Source: CAZISM01 sp964541895
GTDB taxonomy: Bacteria; Zhuqueibacterota; Zhuqueibacteria; Residuimicrobiales; Residuimicrobiaceae
Assembly (NCBI GenBank): GCA_964541895.1
Contig: CAZISM010000090.1
Coordinates: 1-22,264 of the forward strand
DNA: 22,264 bases
Direction: 5' to 3'
Below, piece after piece: positions 1 to 9,254 of the stretch. The position numbers and the translations under genes are program-made. The stretch's first letter is position 1; each line of letters starts with the position of its first letter. The notes beneath the pieces were generated by a model that was not told where the DNA came from, searched no databases, and saw only the letters and a list, made by a program, of their open reading frames with translations.

Positions 1-2
1 TG

Positions 3-2447
3 CCGACCAGCGCCGAATTTTTACCGGCTTGCGCCGCCGCACCGGTGCGGCCTGGCGGCCCACCCTGTGAAAAACTCCCCTATGCCGAACCGGCCTTTGA
101 CGATTCCGGCTGGCGGATGCTGGATCTGCCCCATGACTGGGGCATCGAAGGCCCTTTCGATCCATGCTATCCGGGAGAAACCGGCAGGCTGCCCTGGTGG
201 GGTGTCGGCTGGTATCGCAAGCATTTTTCAGTGCAGCAGGATGATTTGGATCAGCGTCTGTATCTGGAAATCGACGGCGCCATGTCCTTTGCGATGGTGT
301 GGCTGAACGGAAATTTTGTCGGCGGCTGGCCGTATGGCTACACCTCGTTCCGCCTGGATTTGACCCCTTTAATCCGTTGGGGACAAGCAAACCTCCTGGC
401 TATTCGTCTGGACAACCCGCCGGAATCTTCACGCTGGTACCCTGGTGGAGGAGTGTATAGAAATATTTGGCTGCTTAAAACTGCATCCGTTGCTGTGGCT
501 CAGTGGGGCACGTTTGTCACCACGCCGGTCGTTCAGCCGGACAGGGCGACGGTGGTTGTACACGTCGAGCTGGACAACCGCACGGATCGTGTAGCCCCGG
601 TCGATGTCGTGACCGAGATTTATCAGTTGCAGAAAAACGGCATCCCGTTCCCTCACAAGGCCGCTGTTTCAGAGGTCTGCAGAGTAAACGTACCAGCCCA
701 TTTGCACGCCTTCTGTTCGCATAGCCTTGCGGTGGCGGAGCCAAACCTGTGGGACGTGCAGCATCCGCACCGCTATCTAGCGGTGACAAAAGTCGAACGT
801 GACGGCCGGCTCATCGACCGGTACGAAACCCCGTTCGGCATACGGGCGATTGCGTTTGTGGCTGATCAGGGCTTTTACCTTAACGGCCATCCTGTCAAGA
901 TACAGGGCGTCTGCCTGCATCATGACCTGGGTGGTCTCGGCACCGCGATCCATGAGCGCGCCCTGGAACGCCAGATTGAAATTCTTCAGGAGATGGGCTG
1001 CAACGCCATCCGTACCAGTCATAATCCGCCGGCACCGGAGTTGCTGGATCTGTGCGACCGTATGGGCATGCTGGTAATGGACGAAGCTTTTGATTGCTGG
1101 CGCAAAGGCAAAAAACAGAACGACTATAGCATTCTGTTTACCGACTGGCACGAGCCGGATCTGCGGGCTTTTATTCGCCGGGATCGCAATCACCCCTGTG
1201 TAATCATGTGGAGCATCGGCAACGAAGTGCCGGATCAGTGGCAACCGGAAGGGTGGAAACTGGCTGCTCATCTGGCGGCCATTGTGCGTGAGGAGGACAG
1301 AACCAGGCCGGTGACGGCGGGTTTCAATAACAGTCATTCCGGCTATAACGGTTTTCAGACCGCCGTGGATATCGTCGGTTTTAATTACAAACCTCAGGAA
1401 TATGGCACGTTTCACCATTGCAATCCGCATATCCCCGTTCTCGGCAGCGAAACCTCTTCATGCGTCAGTTCGCGCGGAGTCTATTTTTTTCCGGTTCAGG
1501 AAGATAAAGCGGCGGGCCGCGCCGACTTTCAGGTGAGTTCCTACGATCTGTACGCGCCTCCCTGGGCTTTCCCGCCGGACGAAGAGTTCAAGGGTCTTGA
1601 TCTCCATCCTTTCGCCGCCGGAGAGTTTGTCTGGACCGGTTTTGATTATCTCGGCGAACCAACACCCTATCTTCAGGATACCACCAGCCTGCTGAATGTT
1701 ACCGATCCCGTAGAAGCGGAACGCATGCAGAGGGAGCTGGAGAAACTGGGCAGAGTCCCGGTGCCGTCGCGCAGCTCGTATTTCGGTATTGTGGATCTGG
1801 CAGGATTCAAGAAGGATCGATTTTTTCTCTATCAGTCCCGCTGGCGGCCGAATTTTCCCATGGTTCATATTCTTCCTCACTGGAATTGGCCGGATCGGAT
1901 CGGCCGGGTAACTCCCGTGCACGTCTATACCTCAGGGGATGAGGTAGAGCTCTTCCTCAACGGCGCCTCCCTGGGCCGGCGCCGCAAGGCGCCGCTGCAG
2001 TACCGGTTGCGCTGGAATGAGGTGATTTTTGAAGCGGGTGAGCTGCTGGCTATAGCCTATAAAGCGGGCAAAGAATGGGCCCGTGCACGTGTCTGCACGG
2101 CAGACGCGCCTTTCGGATTAAAGCTGGAACCCGATCGCTCCCATATCCGTGCTGACGGGCGCGATCTTTGTTTTGTCACGGTCTCTGTGGTGGACAAAAA
2201 CGGGATGGGTGTTCCAACCAGCCAGGCTTGGGTTCGCTTCAGGATTAGCGGGCCCGCTGAGCTTGCTGCTGTGGATAACGGCGATGCGACCAGACTGGCT
2301 TCTTTCCAGTCCCACGAGCTGCCGGCTTTCAATGGCCTGGCGCTGGTGGTTCTCCGCTCGCAACGAAATACACCCGGCCCGATAGAATTGGCGGCGCACG
2401 CCGACGGGCTGGAATCAGCGTCTGTATCACTTTATGCTGAAGAGTGA
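3..2447 (+). CDS. Glycoside hydrolase family 2 protein, beta-galactosidase-like (5' end cut by window edge)
   Basis: The reading frame is open to the first base of the window, so the GTG at 45 is not needed as a start and a few dozen N-terminal residues are missing. Order seen: GH2 sugar-binding sandwich (FDDSGWR, then LPHDW near 108-138), an immunoglobulin-like domain, a TIM barrel starting near the KIQGVCLHHD motif (about 895), then C-terminal DUF4982-like and Ig-like domains. The general acid/base is the Glu of SIGNE (codon 1224-1226). The nucleophile is the Glu of GSETSS (codon 1449-1451). Both are present, so the enzyme should be active. Family knowledge suggests exo-hydrolysis of beta-galactosides, but GH2 also includes glucuronidases and mannosidases, so the substrate is inferred. 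A signal peptide cannot be judged because the N-terminus is absent. The stop overlaps or abuts the kinase gene downstream, so the two are probably translated together. Confidence 0.93.
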   Translation, partial: PTSAEFLPACAAAPVRPGGPPCEKLPYAEPAFDDSGWRMLDLPHDWGIEGPFDPCYPGETGRLPWWGVGWYRKHFSVQQDDLDQRLYLEIDGAMSFAMVWLNGNFVGGWPYGYTSFRLDLTPLIRWGQANLLAIRLDNPPESSRWYPGGGVYRNIWLLKTASVAVAQWGTFVTTPVVQPDRATVVVHVELDNRTDRVAPVDVVTEIYQLQKNGIPFPHKAAVSEVCRVNVPAHLHAFCSHSLAVAEPNLWDVQHPHRYLAVTKVERDGRLIDRYETPFGIRAIAFVADQGFYLNGHPVKIQGVCLHHDLGGLGTAIHERALERQIEILQEMGCNAIRTSHNPPAPELLDLCDRMGMLVMDEAFDCWRKGKKQNDYSILFTDWHEPDLRAFIRRDRNHPCVIMWSIGNEVPDQWQPEGWKLAAHLAAIVREEDRTRPVTAGFNNSHSGYNGFQTAVDIVGFNYKPQEYGTFHHCNPHIPVLGSETSSCVSSRGVYFFPVQEDKAAGRADFQVSSYDLYAPPWAFPPDEEFKGLDLHPFAAGEFVWTGFDYLGEPTPYLQDTTSLLNVTDPVEAERMQRELEKLGRVPVPSRSSYFGIVDLAGFKKDRFFLYQSRWRPNFPMVHILPHWNWPDRIGRVTPVHVYTSGDEVELFLNGASLGRRRKAPLQYRLRWNEVIFEAGELLAIAYKAGKEWARARVCTADAPFGLKLEPDRSHIRADGRDLCFVTVSVVDKNGMGVPTSQAWVRFRISGPAELAAVDNGDATRLASFQSHELPAFNGLALVVLRSQRNTPGPIELAAHADGLESASVSLYAEE

Positions 2448-2455
2448 GTTTCAAT

Positions 2456-3340
2456 ATGTTTTTAAGTGTTGGTTTGAATCCCGTCATTCAGCGCACCTAC
2501 CTGCTCCCGGGACTCGAGGAGGACCGGGTCAACCGCTGCCGACAGTTTCGCGTCGATGCTTCGGGAAAGGGGATTAACGTCACCCGCGTGTTACATCAAC
2601 TGGGTGAATCTGTAATCCATCTGACGCACGCGGGCGGACGGCAGCGCGACTATTTTCTGGATATGGCGCGTCAGGACGGGCTCCATGTCGATTGGATCGA
2701 TTCACACTCAGAAATACGCACCTGTTGCACCCTCTTGAACCAGGCGCGGCATACCTCAACCGAGATCGTGGAAGAAGCCGAGCCCATTGCCGCAGGGACC
2801 GAAAGCACGCTGCGCGATCGGTATGTTGAGTTATGCCGACAGGTTCGCGTCGTGATTATTTCCGGTACGGCTGCAGCCGGTTATTCCAGTGATCTGCTGC
2901 CATGGATGGTTTGTGCGGCACGTGATTCGGGCCTGATGACCATACTCGACTTCCGGGGTCGAACGCTGCTCGACTCTCTGCCCTTTCGTCCTGATGTGAT
3001 CAAGCCGAACCGACATGAATTCGTCGAAACTTTTTTTTCCAAAGATGACAGTCCAGATCAACAAGCCATTGAGGGAAAAATGCTCGAATTGGCTGAAGGA
3101 CACGTTCAGGTGATTATCACCAACGGCGCCGAGGAGGTGCTGTATACCCGGTCATCGACGGTAGAGAGTCTGGCCATCCCCGAGCTGGAGCCCGTCAATA
3201 CCATTGGCTGTGGCGATGCTTTTACAGCCGGTCTGGCGTCCGCCTGGCTGAGGAGCGGAGACCTGGGCGCAGGGATCCAAAAAGGGATCTGGGCGGCCGG
3301 TAAAAACGCGCTCTCGATCAGGCCTGGATCGCTTGTATGA
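2456..3340 (+). CDS. PfkB-family sugar(-phosphate) kinase, FruK/LacC-like
   Basis: This is a cytoplasmic ribokinase/PfkB-fold kinase of about 294 residues. It carries the N-terminal GKGINVTRVL motif typical of 1-phosphofructokinase and tagatose-6-phosphate kinase, the KPNRHE motif, and the C-terminal signature GCGDAFTAG with the catalytic base Asp254. The likely role is phosphorylating a sugar or sugar phosphate released by the neighbouring glycosidases. The family usually begins with a motif like NPALD, whose Asp contacts the substrate. Here the same place reads NPVIQ, so the substrate may differ from fructose-1-phosphate or tagatose-6-phosphate. The ATG at 2456 gives the standard family N-terminus. 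A GTG at 2444, overlapping the upstream stop as GTGA, adds four residues and is the alternative. No signal peptide is seen. Confidence 0.88.
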   Translation: MFLSVGLNPVIQRTYLLPGLEEDRVNRCRQFRVDASGKGINVTRVLHQLGESVIHLTHAGGRQRDYFLDMARQDGLHVDWIDSHSEIRTCCTLLNQARHTSTEIVEEAEPIAAGTESTLRDRYVELCRQVRVVIISGTAAAGYSSDLLPWMVCAARDSGLMTILDFRGRTLLDSLPFRPDVIKPNRHEFVETFFSKDDSPDQQAIEGKMLELAEGHVQVIITNGAEEVLYTRSSTVESLAIPELEPVNTIGCGDAFTAGLASAWLRSGDLGAGIQKGIWAAGKNALSIRPGSLV

Positions 3341-3426
3341 AGCAGGTTTTGGTGGAAAGATTGATTTCATAATGGCGTCTCAAACGGCGGACACTAACAT
3401 ACGTTCCATGGTAACGCTTTTATTAC

Positions 3427-3434
3427 AGGAGGAG
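3427..3434 (+). promoter_or_regulatory. Ribosome binding site supporting a TTG start
   Basis: AGGAGGAG lies a few bases upstream of the TTG at 3437. The TTG is followed directly by a textbook signal peptide (basic NKK, then a hydrophobic run), so the rare start codon is credible. Confidence 0.6.
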
Positions 3435-3436
3435 AT

Positions 3437-6271
3437 TTGAACAAAAAACAGCTGTTACTCGCGCTTGCGGTTGTTATCGCTATTGCTGCAGCGGCGCAGG
3501 CCGATCAGCGAATTTCCCTGGCCGGAACCTGGTGCTATCAATTGGATCGCCTGGATAAAGGCGAACAGGAGCAATGGTATAACCGCACCCTGCCGGAAAA
3601 AGTCAAAGTGCCGGTTGATCTGGCCGAACAAGGCATTGGCGATCCCGTCTCTCTCGATACCAAATGGAGCGGCCATATCGTCGACAAATCCTTCTTTACA
3701 GAGCCTGAATACGCCATGTACCGGGAACCGGGTAATTTCAAAGTTCCTTTCTGGCTGCAGCCGGAACGGTACTATAGCGGCGCGGCCTGGTATCAGCGAG
3801 AGATCGAAATCCCGGCTGCTTGGTCAGGGCAGCGGCTGGTTTTATCTATCGAGCGACCGCATTGGGAAACCCGCGTCTGGCTGGATGATCACTTTTGCGG
3901 CGCCAGTAACGGTCTGGCCACTCCCCACGAATACGACCTGGGAACCGGCCTCAAACCCGGCAAGCATCGCCTGACGGTGCGCATCGACAACCGCAAAATA
4001 ATCGATGTCGGTTATAATTCGCACAGCATTTCCGACCACACCCAGGGCAACTGGAACGGCATGGTGGGCCGGATCGAACTGTACGCCACTTCACCGGTCT
4101 ATGTGAGCGACATCCAGATTTATCCTGATATAAAGAAAAGGGTGGTGGCCGTGAAAGCGGCCATCGGTAATGCGACAGGCGGCGCGGGCGTGGGCCTGGT
4201 GGAGATCAGCATCAATCCGGGCCAGATCAGCCACCGCTTTGCCGCTTCCTGGGACAGCGCCGGCGGTCGATTCGAAGCACAAATTCCCCTGGGGCCGGAG
4301 GCCGTATTATGGGATGAATTCAATCCTTACCTCTATCATATAAAGCTATGCTTGAATGGGGGACCACCGCTGAAGCAAACGTTTGGCATGCGAGAAATTG
4401 GCACAGACGGCCGCCGGTTTCTGATCAACAATCGTAACATCTTTTTCCGTGGCACGCTGGAATGCGCCATATTTCCCAAAACCGGTCATCCACCTACGGA
4501 TGTAGAGTCCTGGAAGAGCATCGTGCGCGCAGCCAAAGCGCATGGTCTGAACCATATTCGATTCCACTCCTGGTGCCCGCCGGAAGCCGCGTTTGTGGCT
4601 GCCGATGAGCTGGGATTTTATTATCTAGTGGAATGCTCCAGCTGGGCCAACAATTCAACCTCCCTGGGAGACGGCAAACCGATCGACACCTGGATTTATC
4701 AGGAGGCTGAGCGTATTCTTTCAGCCTATGGCAACCATCCTTCGTTTGTCCTCATGTCCTATGGCAACGAACCAGGTGGGAAAAATCAAAACAACTTTCT
4801 GGCAACCTGGGTCACCCATTTTAAAACCAGAGATCCGCGGCGGCTGTACACCGGCGGTTCCGGATGGCCGCAAATAGCCGAGAACGAATTTCACATCACC
4901 CCTGATCCGCGCATCCAGGCCTGGGGTGCCGGCCTCAACTCCCGCATTAACGGGCAGCCGCCCGAAACCATGACCGATTATGCGGACTATATCAATAACC
5001 GAACCGTGCCGGTCATCAGCCACGAGATCGGACAGTGGTGTGTATATCCGAATTTTTCAGAACGAAAAAAATATACCGGCTATCTGAAGCCAAAGAATTT
5101 TGATATTTTTCAGGATCGACTGGTCAGCAATGGCATGGGTTCTCAGGCCGGCGCCTTTTTGCTCGCTTCCGGCAAACTGCAGACCCTGTGCTACAAAGAA
5201 GAGATAGAGTCGGCCTTGCGCACAGCCGGCATGGGCGGCTTTGAGTTGCTGGACCTGCATGACTTTCCCGGCCAGGGTTCGGCGCTGGTCGGTGTGCTGG
5301 ACCCGTTTTGGCAAAGCAAGGGATATGTGACCCCCAGGGCCTTCAGCCGATTTTGCAACAGCACCGTTCCTCTGGCGCGATTGGCGAAACGGATATTTAC
5401 TTCCCTGGATACTCTGCAGGCTGACATCGAACTGGCCCATTTCGGCGCCGAGCCGATGGTGCAGGCTGTGACTGTGTGGAAGCTGCTGGATTCGCGCGGT
5501 AAAGTCATGATGGAGGGCAGGTTGCCAGCGCGTGACGTGGCGGTTGATAATGGTCAAAAGCTGGGTGTCATCCGCTTTGCGACCAGATCCTTGCCGGCGC
5601 CGGCGCAGTACAGGCTGGTAGTGGCGATAGAAAATACTCTCTATGAGAATGATTGGGACCTATGGGTGTATCCTGAACAACAGCAGGAACAGGTTCCGCC
5701 AGACCTGATCGTTACCAGAGCGTTGAACGCCGACGCCGTCGCTCAACTGCAACGCGGCGGCAAGGTATTGTGGCTGGTGCCGCCGCACCATGTACGGCCG
5801 GATGCAAAACAGGGCCCGATTGCACTTGGTTTTTCCACCATTTTCTGGAACACGGCCTGGACGCGGAATCAGGCGCCGCACACGCTTGGCCTCCTCTGCG
5901 ATCCCAAACATCCGGCGCTGCACCAATTCCCCACCGAATATCACAGCAACTGGCAGTGGTGGTATATCGTCCATGGCGCAGCCGCCATGATTCTCAACCA
6001 TCTCCCGGTTGATGTCAAGCCGGTCGTGCAGGTTATCGATGACTGGGTCACCGCCCGCCGTCTGGCATTGGCGTTTGAAGCGCGGGTGGGTGCCGGCCGG
6101 ATTTTTGTCTGCAGTGTCGATTGGGACCAGGAGGCAGGGCGAAATCCGGTGCTGGCACAACTGCGCTCCAGCATTCTGCACTATCTCGCCGGAAGCGGAT
6201 TCGCTCCAAAAGTACAGGCCACGATTGAACAGCTGTCCACTATTGTTGTGGACAATTCGGTAAAACCGTGA
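3437..6271 (+). CDS. Secreted glycoside hydrolase family 2 protein with extra C-terminal domain
   Basis: This protein of 944 residues starts at TTG. A signal peptide (about residues 1-22, cleavage after AQA) directs export. A GH2 jelly-roll sugar-binding domain occupies about residues 110-215, an Ig-like domain 215-330, and a TIM barrel about 330-620. The acid/base is Glu445 in YGNEPG and the likely nucleophile is Glu530 in SHEIGQW. The remaining 300 or so residues contain a beta-rich part and then a Rossmann-like segment (about 755-935, with RGGKVLWLVPP and VGAGRIFVCS). This segment resembles the glutamine-amidotransferase-like domains attached to some glycosidases. It is a distant GH2, clearly unlike the first GH2 here, so substrate assignment (beta-galactoside, beta-glucuronide or other) is not possible by eye. 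It begins 96 bases after the kinase and is followed by the rhamnosidase, which suggests stepwise depolymerisation of one exported glycan pathway. Confidence 0.88.
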   Translation: MNKKQLLLALAVVIAIAAAAQADQRISLAGTWCYQLDRLDKGEQEQWYNRTLPEKVKVPVDLAEQGIGDPVSLDTKWSGHIVDKSFFTEPEYAMYREPGNFKVPFWLQPERYYSGAAWYQREIEIPAAWSGQRLVLSIERPHWETRVWLDDHFCGASNGLATPHEYDLGTGLKPGKHRLTVRIDNRKIIDVGYNSHSISDHTQGNWNGMVGRIELYATSPVYVSDIQIYPDIKKRVVAVKAAIGNATGGAGVGLVEISINPGQISHRFAASWDSAGGRFEAQIPLGPEAVLWDEFNPYLYHIKLCLNGGPPLKQTFGMREIGTDGRRFLINNRNIFFRGTLECAIFPKTGHPPTDVESWKSIVRAAKAHGLNHIRFHSWCPPEAAFVAADELGFYYLVECSSWANNSTSLGDGKPIDTWIYQEAERILSAYGNHPSFVLMSYGNEPGGKNQNNFLATWVTHFKTRDPRRLYTGGSGWPQIAENEFHITPDPRIQAWGAGLNSRINGQPPETMTDYADYINNRTVPVISHEIGQWCVYPNFSERKKYTGYLKPKNFDIFQDRLVSNGMGSQAGAFLLASGKLQTLCYKEEIESALRTAGMGGFELLDLHDFPGQGSALVGVLDPFWQSKGYVTPRAFSRFCNSTVPLARLAKRIFTSLDTLQADIELAHFGAEPMVQAVTVWKLLDSRGKVMMEGRLPARDVAVDNGQKLGVIRFATRSLPAPAQYRLVVAIENTLYENDWDLWVYPEQQQEQVPPDLIVTRALNADAVAQLQRGGKVLWLVPPHHVRPDAKQGPIALGFSTIFWNTAWTRNQAPHTLGLLCDPKHPALHQFPTEYHSNWQWWYIVHGAAAMILNHLPVDVKPVVQVIDDWVTARRLALAFEARVGAGRIFVCSVDWDQEAGRNPVLAQLRSSILHYLAGSGFAPKVQATIEQLSTIVVDNSVKP

Positions 6272-6309
6272 CCAATGCCGGGATTTCGAATTTAATAAAG
6301 GGGAAGCGG

Positions 6310-9126
6310 ATGTCGGTGAAATCGTGTTTGCTTGTCATCGCTCTTTTCTGTCACTCCGCACAGGCGCAATGGCCGCCGATCACTCGCGAGGCCAGGCCGT
6401 GGACGCGCTGGTGGTGGCATGGCAGCAGTGTTACAAAGAGCGGTTTGTCCGCGGCCATGGAGCAATATCAAAAGGCCGGTCTGGGCGGGTTGGAGTTGAC
6501 GCCCATCTATGGCGTCAAAGGCGATGAGGCCAACTTTATTCCCTATCTCTCGGACACCTGGCTGGAGATGCTGCAGCATGTCGGCAAGGAGGCCCGTCGT
6601 CTGGATATGGGGCTGGACATGGCCCTGGCAACGGGCTGGCCGTTCGGCGGCCCCTGGGTGGATAAGACAAATTCCGCCCGCTATCACAGTTTTGTCATCT
6701 TCTTCGTCAAAGGTGGCCAACAGCTCGAGCCCTCCCTGTTCCGGACCCAATTGCCTGTTCTACGCGCCGTCAAGCGCGATCTGGAGCTGGATGACCTGAA
6801 TGAAAATATTGCACAACAGCCTGATCTGCAGGCCCTGGCTTTGGGGCAGGTCAGGTTTGAAAAACGCATGACCATCGAAGCGGTCGTGGCCTTTTCTGAA
6901 AGCGGCCAGGCCTTGATAGTGACGGATCGAGTGGATCAGGAGGGCTACTTGCGGTGGACAGCGCCTTCAGGTGACTGGTATGTGTGCGTGCTCCATTCCG
7001 GACTGCACGGCAAACTGGTGGAGCGAGCCGCCCCTGGCGGTGAAGGTCTGGTGATCGACCATTTTTCCAGACAGGCGTTGACGCATCATCTGCAGGTCTT
7101 TGACCGTGCCTTCAGCCGCCTGGACTCGCTGCCGATCCGTGCATTCTTTAATGACTCTTATGAAGTGGATGACGCCCAGGGTGAGGCGGATTTTACGCCC
7201 CGCTTCTTTCAGGAATTCGAGCAACGGCGCGGATACGATCTGCGCTTGCATTTGTTCACACTCTATGATGTCTTGAATCAGGAAAAGCGGATTCGGGTGT
7301 TGAGCGATTATGGCGAGACGATATCAGATCTGCTGCTGGAAGATTTCACGCAGCCATGGCAGACCTGGGCGCACGGCAAAAAGACACTAACCAGAAACCA
7401 GGCCCATGGATCGCCGGCCAATATTCTCGATCTCTATGCCGGCAGCGATATACCCGAGACCGAGGGCAGCGAATGGCTCAGAATAAAGTTCGCCTCCTCG
7501 GCGGCGCATGTGACGGGCAAAAAACTGGTGTCTGCCGAAGCGGCCACCTGGCTGGGCGAGCATTTTACCAGCACCCTCGCCGACGTAAAGAGCGCACTGG
7601 ATCTCTATTTCCTCCATGGGGTCAATCATATCTTTTATCACGGCACACCCTTTTCGCCGCCGGACGATCCCTGGCCGGGCCGACTTTTTTATGCCTCCGT
7701 CCATTTTGGCCCCAGCAACTCTTTCTGGGATGATTTCGGCAGCCTGAACCGATATGTGAGTCGTTGTCAATCCTTTCTGCAGGCGACTACGCCCGATAAC
7801 GATCTGTTGGTTTACTTTCCCTTTTATGACCTGCTGGCGCAACCGGAGCGGTCCGGGTTTTTCCATTTCAGCGGCGGCCGCGACGATTACGCCGCAACCC
7901 CGTTTCTAGAGTGCGCCGAGTATCTGCACAAACACGGTTTTTCCTTTGATCTGATATCGGACCGGCAGGTCAGACGTTTGCAGATGAAAGGGCAAAAGAT
8001 CAGCAGCGGCGGCCAGGCTTACAAGGCGATCCTTGTTCCGGGTGTCCGCTTGCTGCCGGTATCCACGCTGGCTGCGCTGCGCGAATTGGCCCGGCAGGGC
8101 GGCCAGATCCTGTTTTATTCGTCGCTGCCTGAAGATGTACCCGGATGGGGAAAGCTTTATGAAAACCGTCAGACGCTGCATCGCCTGCTGGCTCTATACT
8201 TCGAACCGGTGCAAAACGTGAGTAGAGCAGCCCTGGGCAAAGGCGGTTTCAGCATCAGCTCGTCCCTGGGCGAAATGATGGCGCTGCACAACATCCACCC
8301 GGAGCCGATGATAGAGAGCGGCGTTCACTTTATCCGCAAAAAAATGGGCCAGGACTATGTCTATGTTTGTGTCAATAAAAGCGGCCACGACCGGAAATCC
8401 TGGTTGCCGATTAGCGTACCCTGCGCGCAAGCGCTTCTGTTCGATCCCATGACCGGACAGAGCGGCGCTGTCCCGCTTCGGCTCGGCACGAGCGGTGTCT
8501 GGGAGGTCTATGTCGAGCTGGCCGACGGCGCGTCGTGTATTATAAAAACGACGGACGTGGTCAAGCCCGTAGCGATGCTGCCTCGTTTTGTCGCTGTGGA
8601 CGCAGCCATAGAATTGCCTGGACCATGGACGATGAGCCTGGCGAGCGGCGGTCCGGCGTGGCCAGGGCATCAAATCGTTTCGCTGGGATCCTGGACCGAT
8701 GGGCTGCACCCGGGTATGAGGGATTTTTCCGGAACAGCCCGTTACACTCTGAGGTTTCCGCGGCCGGCTGAGCATGACATCTGGCAGCTGGATTTAGGGC
8801 AGGTCAAAGAGAGCGCACGGATCATCCTCAACGGGCAAGAGATCGCGACCTGCTTTAGTGCGCCCTATCGCACGATCGTGGAACTGGCGGAAGAAAACAC
8901 GCTGGAGGTTTTGGTTTCCAACCTGATGGCCAATCGCATCGCCGCCCTGGATCGGCAAAAGATCGTCTGGAAGAAATTCTACAACGTCAATATGCCGTCC
9001 CGCCTGGTGGAGAACCGCGACGGTGACGGCCTGTTTCATGCGGACCACTGGCCGGCTCGACCGTCCGGCCTGCTTGGACCTGTAACCGTCACGCCCGTGC
9101 AACGTTCTCTGGGCCTGCCACGCTGA
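6310..9126 (+). CDS. Secreted GH106-type alpha-L-rhamnosidase
   Basis: This is a 938-residue protein whose chosen ATG at 6310 has a GGGGAAG ribosome site and opens a clean signal peptide (about 1-20, cleavage after AQA). A GTG at 6268 would put 14 non-signal residues in front and is unlikely. The N-terminal motif RPWTRWWWHG, followed by GLGGLELTPIYG and ATGWPFGGPWV, is typical of GH106 family enzymes that remove alpha-L-rhamnose from pectin or other glycans. The SAEA segment (Glu410), followed by GVNHIFYHG, matches the conserved barrel region where a catalytic acid is expected in this family. The C-terminal part (about 768-930) forms a galactose-binding-like beta-sandwich (LPGPWTMSL to LNGQEI). 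The protein should act in the periplasm or outside the cell. No linked rhamnose-catabolic gene is visible, so the sugar's downstream fate is not shown by this window. Confidence 0.87.
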   Translation: MSVKSCLLVIALFCHSAQAQWPPITREARPWTRWWWHGSSVTKSGLSAAMEQYQKAGLGGLELTPIYGVKGDEANFIPYLSDTWLEMLQHVGKEARRLDMGLDMALATGWPFGGPWVDKTNSARYHSFVIFFVKGGQQLEPSLFRTQLPVLRAVKRDLELDDLNENIAQQPDLQALALGQVRFEKRMTIEAVVAFSESGQALIVTDRVDQEGYLRWTAPSGDWYVCVLHSGLHGKLVERAAPGGEGLVIDHFSRQALTHHLQVFDRAFSRLDSLPIRAFFNDSYEVDDAQGEADFTPRFFQEFEQRRGYDLRLHLFTLYDVLNQEKRIRVLSDYGETISDLLLEDFTQPWQTWAHGKKTLTRNQAHGSPANILDLYAGSDIPETEGSEWLRIKFASSAAHVTGKKLVSAEAATWLGEHFTSTLADVKSALDLYFLHGVNHIFYHGTPFSPPDDPWPGRLFYASVHFGPSNSFWDDFGSLNRYVSRCQSFLQATTPDNDLLVYFPFYDLLAQPERSGFFHFSGGRDDYAATPFLECAEYLHKHGFSFDLISDRQVRRLQMKGQKISSGGQAYKAILVPGVRLLPVSTLAALRELARQGGQILFYSSLPEDVPGWGKLYENRQTLHRLLALYFEPVQNVSRAALGKGGFSISSSLGEMMALHNIHPEPMIESGVHFIRKKMGQDYVYVCVNKSGHDRKSWLPISVPCAQALLFDPMTGQSGAVPLRLGTSGVWEVYVELADGASCIIKTTDVVKPVAMLPRFVAVDAAIELPGPWTMSLASGGPAWPGHQIVSLGSWTDGLHPGMRDFSGTARYTLRFPRPAEHDIWQLDLGQVKESARIILNGQEIATCFSAPYRTIVELAEENTLEVLVSNLMANRIAALDRQKIVWKKFYNVNMPSRLVENRDGDGLFHADHWPARPSGLLGPVTVTPVQRSLGLPR

Positions 9127-9132
9127 AGGCGC

Positions 9133-9165
9133 CGGCAAAAGTCCGGGCTGAAAAACTATTTGCCG
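9133..9165. other. Hairpin after the rhamnosidase gene
   Basis: CGGCAAAAGT (9133-9142) pairs with ACTATTTGCCG (9155-9165), giving ten base pairs with one bulged A and a 12-base loop. It begins seven bases after the GH106 stop. No U-run follows on either strand, so it could be an RNA-stabilising or processing structure, or a weak terminator, rather than a classical intrinsic terminator. Confidence 0.4.
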
Positions 9166-9193
9166 TATGCTTGTCGAGTTGTGTGTGAATGTG

Positions 9194-9221
9194 TTGACAT
9201 TATTGGGGTAATATCTTAAAT
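9194..9221 (+). promoter_or_regulatory. Possible sigma-70-type promoter upstream of the GDPD gene
   Basis: A perfect TTGACA at 9194-9199 is followed, after 16 bases, by TTAAAT at 9216-9221. The 128-base gap here is the longest in the + strand cluster and follows a hairpin, so a second transcription unit may start here. The -10 match is only moderate. Confidence 0.35.
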
Positions 9222-9254
9222 TCGAAGGCCATGTAAATCACAGGATGAACGGCG

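Noticed and set aside
3341..3436. Promoter or terminator in the gap between kinase and second GH2 gene
   Set aside because: No convincing -35/-10 pair or stable hairpin could be found by eye. Only the ribosome site is clear.
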